This document shows, piece after piece, positions 58,906 through 64,000 of a stretch of 64,000 nt of DNA. Positions within the stretch are counted from its first letter, which is position 1. The number at the start of each line of letters is the position of its first letter. Below the pieces are notes generated by a model, which saw only the letters and a program-made list of their open reading frames with translations, did not search any database and had not been told where the DNA came from. Made by a program: the position numbers and the translations under genes. The stretch covers positions 79,683,867 through 79,747,866 of the forward strand of contig NC_068359.1 in assembly GCF_020536995.1 (NCBI RefSeq), written 5' to 3'. This DNA is from Dreissena polymorpha (taxonomy: Eukaryota; Mollusca; Bivalvia; Myida; Dreissenidae).

Positions 58906-59604
58906 CAATTAAGTATGTTCATGAGCCCTTTACACAGATACAGTCTTTTCTGACATATAATATCAAACTTCACCTGTCATTTTCAAACAGTAAAGCTGAC
59001 AAGAATGTTAAGGTAAGACAAGAAAGTCACGAAGATTTTGGCAACATTTACAGTTCCATGTTTTTTCAGGGACTTGACTAAGCCTTGTGAAATCAGTGTT
59101 ATGTTAATTTAAATTTATGTCTATTTTGACTACGTAACAAGACAGAAACATCAATATGAAATGAATATTTATTTTACAAGTGGTACCTTACAATAACAAG
59201 GTAATAGCTTCCACAATTTACCATAAAAACTAGAACAAGTAAAATCAAATTCATGTACTTTAGTTCAATATTTTTAGCAAGTTACGGCAACAACATTTAT
59301 AACCAACACAATTACCTCCAACTTTTACGGCATTCTACACGCATTAAACAACCACAACATTCAAAAGTTAATTTGCAAAATGATTGTAGCGCGTCTTATC
59401 ATAAAACAAGCGTCCCTAAATAGTGTACAAGTTATAATTTTCTGACACAAAACGACGATAAAGTCACATCACATAAATAGAACTGAGACATTTAGAAGAA
59501 TTATCATGGTTTTGCGTAGATGCAGCCAATACATGTTCAAATATGTCATAAATATTTCATTGGTATATGATAACAAATGGTTGAGTAATCCCATGTACTG
59601 TTAG

Positions 59605-59835
59605 GGCTTGCTCTGTGAAAATGGGGTTAAATGCAGGTGGGCACAAGCTAATAAGGAACAACACTTTCAAACTAAAAAAAACTTGATTTTTGATAAGAAA
59701 AGACGTCCTTTAATAATAAAAAATAATATCAATGGAAAGTGTCGTCCCTGATTAGCCTGTGCAGACTACACAGGCTAATATGTGACAACACTTTCTGCCC
59801 ATGCATTAAGCCTGGTTTTCCCAGAGGAAGGCTTT
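59605..59835. mobile_element. Diverged copy of the 270-bp inverted-repeat family
   Basis: GGGGTTAAATGCAGGTGGGC at the left; GAAAGTGTCGTCCCTGATTA, CCTGTGCAGACTACACAGG and GCCCATGCATTAAGCC at the right. Confidence 0.75.
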
Positions 59836-61625
59836 AATAAATACAAATCCTTGTACAAACAGGAAGGCTGACAAATCTGTGTATGTTCACTTGTACTTGT
59901 AAAGCATTACTCATGTTAAAGCACCAGGTAAGAAGGTTTCAGACTTAACAGATCAACACACATGATGGTTAAATACAATAAATTACCCAACACCCAGTTT
60001 GTGTCATCTTTTCATTGACATTAAATAATTTAACAACTTAACAATACATGAAAATTAACATGTGTCTTAAATGATTTTTTAAGCAAATTTAACTTTACCT
60101 TTACAGGAGCTGCATGAACGTTAAGAAGAACTAGGCAATTCTTTACTCAACTCAAGCAACACATTTCTTTGTCATAAATACAAACAATATTGCACAACCC
60201 TGTGTGTAAAATGTAAAATATCAATCTAATGCATGTTTCATATATAAAAACACTGTACACAGAGAGTTACCCAATCATTATTGACACAATGCTGAACAGG
60301 CAAGCCATAATTCTGAACAAGCATTAAAATGTACAAAATACAATGCAACATACTCAATAACAACTAAATAAGAAAATGCAAGGCAATGCAGTGCAAAGAA
60401 AATAATAAATAAACAGACTTGTTTGTAAACTGCCTATTGCCTATGGAAACTTTCATCAAACTAATAGTATGAAAAATCATCAGCGTTATACAGAAATTAA
60501 ACACATGTATCATTAGTATTCATGTTAAAAGTCATGAAGATATGCTGTATGAAGATTCAATGTTCAAGTGTCCATAATTGTGAATATTAATTGATAAATG
60601 ATAAAATCTTAATAAGCACAGTCATTTTTGTTCCACTTAAACAACCACATGTGCTTTTTGTTATATAAGGGCCCCAATTCACAAAGCCTCTTACTGATAT
60701 TCTAAGGCAATTGATTAAATTCGTGACAGTCTTCAGGTCACTGGTTATTTCTTGCTTAGGTCGTTTTAGATGAACAAGTCTCCATAAAAAAAATATTGTT
60801 GAAAAGAATAAGTTTTTTTTAAAGCACTTTGTTTGCAGAAAACGTGACAAATCTAACTGAAATTTTGATATAAAATCTTCCCCTTTCTTTCCCTTAAGTA
60901 CAACAGTTAAGATTTATCTAAGGTGCTTAATGAAAGCAGGCCCTGCAAATACTACCAATCTGCATACCTTAACAAAATGTCAATAAAATCTTATCGTCAG
61001 GTCATTTTATGACAAGATGCTGTAGTCCATCAAAAACATGCGTAACATGACACAAGGCTCAAACAGGGTCAACAGAAAAAAGCATCAGTGATAAGTTAAC
61101 TTTTTCCTGTACACCATTATTTTCAAAGAATGCCTTCATGTTTTACACTTGAAACTATAATTACAACTCCCACCATTTCTTTGTAAAATACAGCATAAAT
61201 AGATTGTCTTTCAAACTATCTTTACCATAGTTCTACAGAGGGAACATTTATACCTTAATGCATTGCTAGCATACAATTATCACAGACATGATGCCACACA
61301 CCAGTCGGGCAGAATAAAATAACGACAAAACATTTCCCAAATAAGTTTCATTAACATTTGCAAGTGGACTGTTGTACACATGAATGAAACCATGCAATAG
61401 AAGCATGAACATAACAAGAAGGTGTGGACAGAGATGAAAGACAATAATGGTGGAAATTATGGCACAAATTTGTCTGCATAAACCTTCAATCTTGACAATA
61501 TCGTTCTCAGCGTTCAGACAATAACCTTTGCCAAAGCTGAAATATGTAAAACCATGAAAACTCTGACCTTTCTATGGATAATCAGATGGGTGCAAATTCA
61601 TTGTATATACTGGAACTGTTTGCCT

Positions 61626-61841
61626 TTAGCTCTTTGCATGCTGGGAAATTTGTCGTCTGTTTAAATGTCGTCAGCTGAATTTTTTAAATTAGCATTTTTG
61701 TTGATTTTTTTTTCAAAGAATACTATCAGAAAAGCAAACAGTTCGGATCCTGATGAGACGCCACGTTTTGTGGTGTCTCATCTGGATCCAAACTGTTTGC
61801 AAAGGCCTTCAAAATTCGGTTCCAGCACTGAATGAGTTAGA
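61626..61841. mobile_element. AACCCTTT-family palindromic MITE, copy D
   Basis: TTTAGCTCTTTGCATGCTGG, GAGACGCCACGTTTTGTGG, TCTCATCTGGATCCAAACTG and TTCGGTTCCAGCACTGAATG. The ends have decayed (AGCTCTTT, GAGTTAG). Confidence 0.8.
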
Positions 61842-62613
61842 GTTGCAATTTTGCTAAAAAGTATTTATCGATTGTTTATGATTGCTTTAAAGTTGTTTTG
61901 ATTATGGCGTTATGATGGCAACAACAAAGATAGGCCTTACTTTGTTATGCTAATACAGAGCTGTTTTACGTGTTGTTGTTACGTAAAAATAAACAATTCT
62001 TCATTCTATTTTTACTTTACTGACAGTTGCTTAAGAATGATCTTCCGGTTTTCCCTGGAAACATAATTTTAAAAGTATATACTTAATAAGACATAATAAT
62101 ATAGATAATGATAAATATAGCTTCAGTAACATTTACTAGAGAATGTTTTCAATACAGCAATGATTGAGACAATCGTAGTCTTGTCATGGTGATAATTGTT
62201 TAGGAGTGTAATATAAACCAGTGTTCAGGAAATGTTTGATTGCGCTATATGCTGACAGTTGAGAGATAGTGTTTGTGTTTCAGTAGCATTTCAGACCAGT
62301 TTGATATTGTCATTGTGGCATTTGTTTTCTATTTCAGATATTCTGAAAGTTTATTTATATTGAAATGATGGACATTGCTCAAAAATGATGTATTACCAAC
62401 AATAACTAAGAACATACTTATTAACAAATAGAAACAGTTGCTAAGCAAAGGTGTAGCCATCATATCCTAGAAATCATTGCCTGAAGGATATTGCGGTCCC
62501 CAGATCATAACAACTGTTGCTAAGGGATGGCACGGCAACACTATTATAACAACAGTTGCTAAGCAATTGCGTGTCCACCAAATAAATGCTTCACAATGCC
62601 ATGACAACAGTAG

Positions 62614-62709
62614 CTAAGAGACATAGCGGGATTGCTTCAGGTGGGCGGCCATGTCGGCACACTGCTTCTGCAGCTTGAAGTCGTCTATCATCAGCTCTGG
62701 TACATCCAC
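62614..62709 (-). CDS. Terminal coding exon of an unidentified gene
   Basis: On the minus strand the acceptor TTGACAG at 62,710-62,716 opens 31 codons: VDVPELMIDDFKLQKQC, then ADMAAHLKQSRYVS, then TAG at 62,616-62,614. G and C at third codon positions (CTG, AAG, CAG, GAC, ATC) contrast sharply with the AT-rich surroundings, as for a real conserved exon. The segment should form an amphipathic helix. I do not recognise the family. Upstream exons lie right of the window or are hidden; none was found up to 64,000. Confidence 0.65.
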   Translation of the reverse strand: MDVPELMIDDFKLQKQCADMAAHLKQSRYVS

Positions 62710-62724
62710 CTGTCAATAAGCGAT

Positions 62725-62955
62725 CATATGAGATGTGTTTTGGGGAAACTGGGCTTTTTGCATGTGCGTAAAGCGTCTTCCCAGATTAGCCTGTATAGTC
62801 TGCACTGGCTGATCAGGGATGATGACACTTTCCCCAATACTGGATTGAGATTTGCAAGAGACTTCCTTTTTTTTGCAGACTGCACAGGCTAATGTGTGAA
62901 GACCTTCAACACACATGCATTTAGCCCAGTTTTCTCAGAATGCGGCTCATACGAT
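62725..62955. mobile_element. Copy of the 270-bp family beside the last splice acceptor
   Basis: CATATGAGATGTGTTTTGGG at the left and TCAGAATGCGGCTCATACGA at the right, with TTAGCCTGTATAGTCTGCAC. Its edge is about 10 bp from the acceptor of the exon ending at 62,709. Confidence 0.8.
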
Positions 62956-63394
62956 GAGTTGAACAAGACAATTTTATAAATCAGGATTTTTAACAATATC
63001 GTGCTAGGTCATTCGCAAAATAGAAAATAAAACATGTCAAACTGACACATGGAGTAAACATAAAATTTGACAAACAAGATAATGATAAATAAGTGCAGTC
63101 AATATAGAAAGCATAAAATGAAATTGAGATTCAAATAAATATGCATTTACTTATCAATCTTCCCCACCACATCTTAAGGTTGAGGGAACAAGGAAAGTAA
63201 TGTAAATGTATCAGAATTAACAGTTCTTGCTCACACCTTAACATATATATCACCAGGTTGGAATCCAGGAGGGAAAAGCCATAAAGAAACTTGGTTGATC
63301 TTAGGTTTGAGCTTGAGAAATATGCTAGAAATACCGTTACATAAGACAATGTTGAGGCATTCAAATCTATACAAGGAATATTAACGAGGCGCCC
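62956..63394. other. Stretch with no recognised feature
   Basis: AT-rich, probably intronic for the gene ending at 62,614. Confidence 0.4.
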
Positions 63395-63546
63395 TCTGGG
63401 TAAATGGGTCTACATGCATGTACATAAAGTGTTTTCCAGATTAGCCTGTGAAGTCCATAGAGGCTAATCAGGGAAAACACTTTCTGCTTTTATCGAAAAT
63501 TTTGATTACAACATGTTTCTTCGAAACAAAAATCCAGACTGCACAG
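63395..63546. mobile_element. Left part of a 270-bp family copy feeding a minisatellite
   Basis: GTGTTTTCCAGATTAGCCTG, TCCATAGAGGCTAATCAGGG, AAAACACTTTCTGC, then CCAGACTGCACAGGCTCG, where the 36-bp repeats start. Confidence 0.75.
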
Positions 63547-64000
63547 GCTCGTCAAGTGTCTGGGACAACAATTGATGCACAGGCTCGTCAAGTGTCTAGG
63601 ACAACAATTGATGCACAGGCTCGTCAAGTGTCTGGGACAATAATTGATGCACAGGCTCGTCAAGTGTCTAGGACAACAATTGATGCACAGGCCCGTCAAG
63701 TGTCTGGGACAACAATTGATGCACAGGCCCGTCAAGTGTCTGGGACAATAATTGATGCACAGGCTCGTCAAGTGTCTGGGACAACAATTGATGCACAGGC
63801 TCGTCAAGTGTCTGGGACAACAATTGATGCACAGGCCCGTCAAGTGTCTGGGACAACAATTGATGCACAGGCCCGTCAAGTGTCTAGGACAATAATTGAT
63901 GCACAGGCTCGTCAAGTGTCTGGGACAACAATTGATGCACAGGCTCGTCAAGTGTCTAGGACAATAATTGATGCACAGGCTCGTCAAGTGTCTAGGACAA
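63541..64000. repeat. 36-bp minisatellite, about 13 units, running off the window
   Basis: The unit is GCACAGGCTCGTCAAGTGTC followed by TGGGACAACAATTGAT. Period is exactly 36 bp (63,541, 63,577 and so on). Three variable positions (C/T in GGCTCG, A/G in TCTAGG, C/T in ACAATA) vary between units. Because 36 is divisible by 3 the minus strand has a repetitive open frame (LCINCCPRHLTS), which is not a gene. Confidence 0.95.

Larger units (their letters stand above)
57945..59040. repeat. Segmental duplication, copy 2
   Basis: Parallels 48,590-49,283 and 51,200-51,290. It carries three insertions the other copy lacks or has differently: a 34-bp hairpin at 58,159, an AACCCTTT-ended MITE at 58,443 and an intact right half of the 270-bp family. 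Copy 2 begins about 150 bp after the last exon of the glycine-rich gene. Confidence 0.8.
59150..62613 (-). other. Probable long 3' UTR of the minus-strand gene ending at 62,614
   Basis: There is no open frame of note for 3.4 kb after the stop codon at 62,614. The first clear AATAAA on the minus strand that would fit a distal end is at 59,173-59,168. Two MITEs (59,605-59,835 and 61,626-61,841) lie inside. The long UTR is inferred from position only; an intergenic region would look the same. Confidence 0.35.

Noticed and set aside
63490-63987. 165-codon repetitive minus-strand frame (LCINCCPRHLTS repeats)
   Set aside because: It is a consequence of a 36-bp minisatellite, which is divisible by three; no signal, splice context or composition supports a gene.

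Overview
The window is invertebrate nuclear DNA. It is AT-rich and intron-rich, has no operons, and is dominated by short palindromic transposons and pearl/Helentron-like elements typical of bivalves. A roughly 270-bp inverted-repeat family with motifs such as CACAGGCTAATC and GGGACGACACTTT occurs about eleven times. I associate that family with heterodont bivalves, probably Dreissena, but this is memory and inference, not a search result.

Layout. Positions 1-10,330 hold the 5' half of a minus-strand mitochondrial pyrimidine-nucleotide carrier gene (SLC25A33/36 type). Five coding exons can be read directly (10,127-10,084; 6,883-6,638; 5,744-5,667; 5,043-4,943; 1,047-981) and the rest lies left of the window. 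Its introns are packed with small transposons. Positions 11,150-11,900 carry the decayed 3' end of a LINE, split by a 227-bp palindromic insertion. Positions 14,400-24,200 are AT-rich, hold no convincing gene, and contain several DNA-transposon relics and an old internal duplication.

Positions 24,817-46,538 form the most striking object in the window: a 21.7-kb foldback element. Its ends are inverted repeats, and a direct repeat of 9-11 bp flanks it exactly. Both arms are built from dozens of palindromic cores of the GTTCCTTATTCC type. The arms contain a roughly 1.7-kb higher-order repeat, and the right arm has an array of 12 units of exactly 264 bp. The roughly 5.4-kb centre shows no recognisable transposase, so the element looks non-autonomous (Mutator/Foldback-like by its long inverted repeats and target-site duplication length).

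Positions 47,400-54,400 hold tRNA-core elements with inverted ends, a segmental duplication whose second copy is at 57.9-59.0 kb, a terminal-inverted-repeat element, and the 5' part of a CR1-like LINE with a 2A-type motif and a PHD finger. Positions 54,780-57,790 hold a plus-strand gene for a secreted glycine-rich repeat protein: a signal-peptide exon, a repeat exon and a probable 3' UTR exon. The repeat exon has two stop codons relative to its own sister repeats. Positions 59,150-62,709 are the terminal coding exon and probable long 3' UTR of an unidentified minus-strand gene. The window ends in a 36-bp minisatellite that grew out of a copy of the 270-bp family.

Only three host genes are supported, and nothing suggests that they work together. 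The main biology of the window is transposon architecture. No rRNA, functional tRNA, CRISPR array or virus-derived element was recognised.
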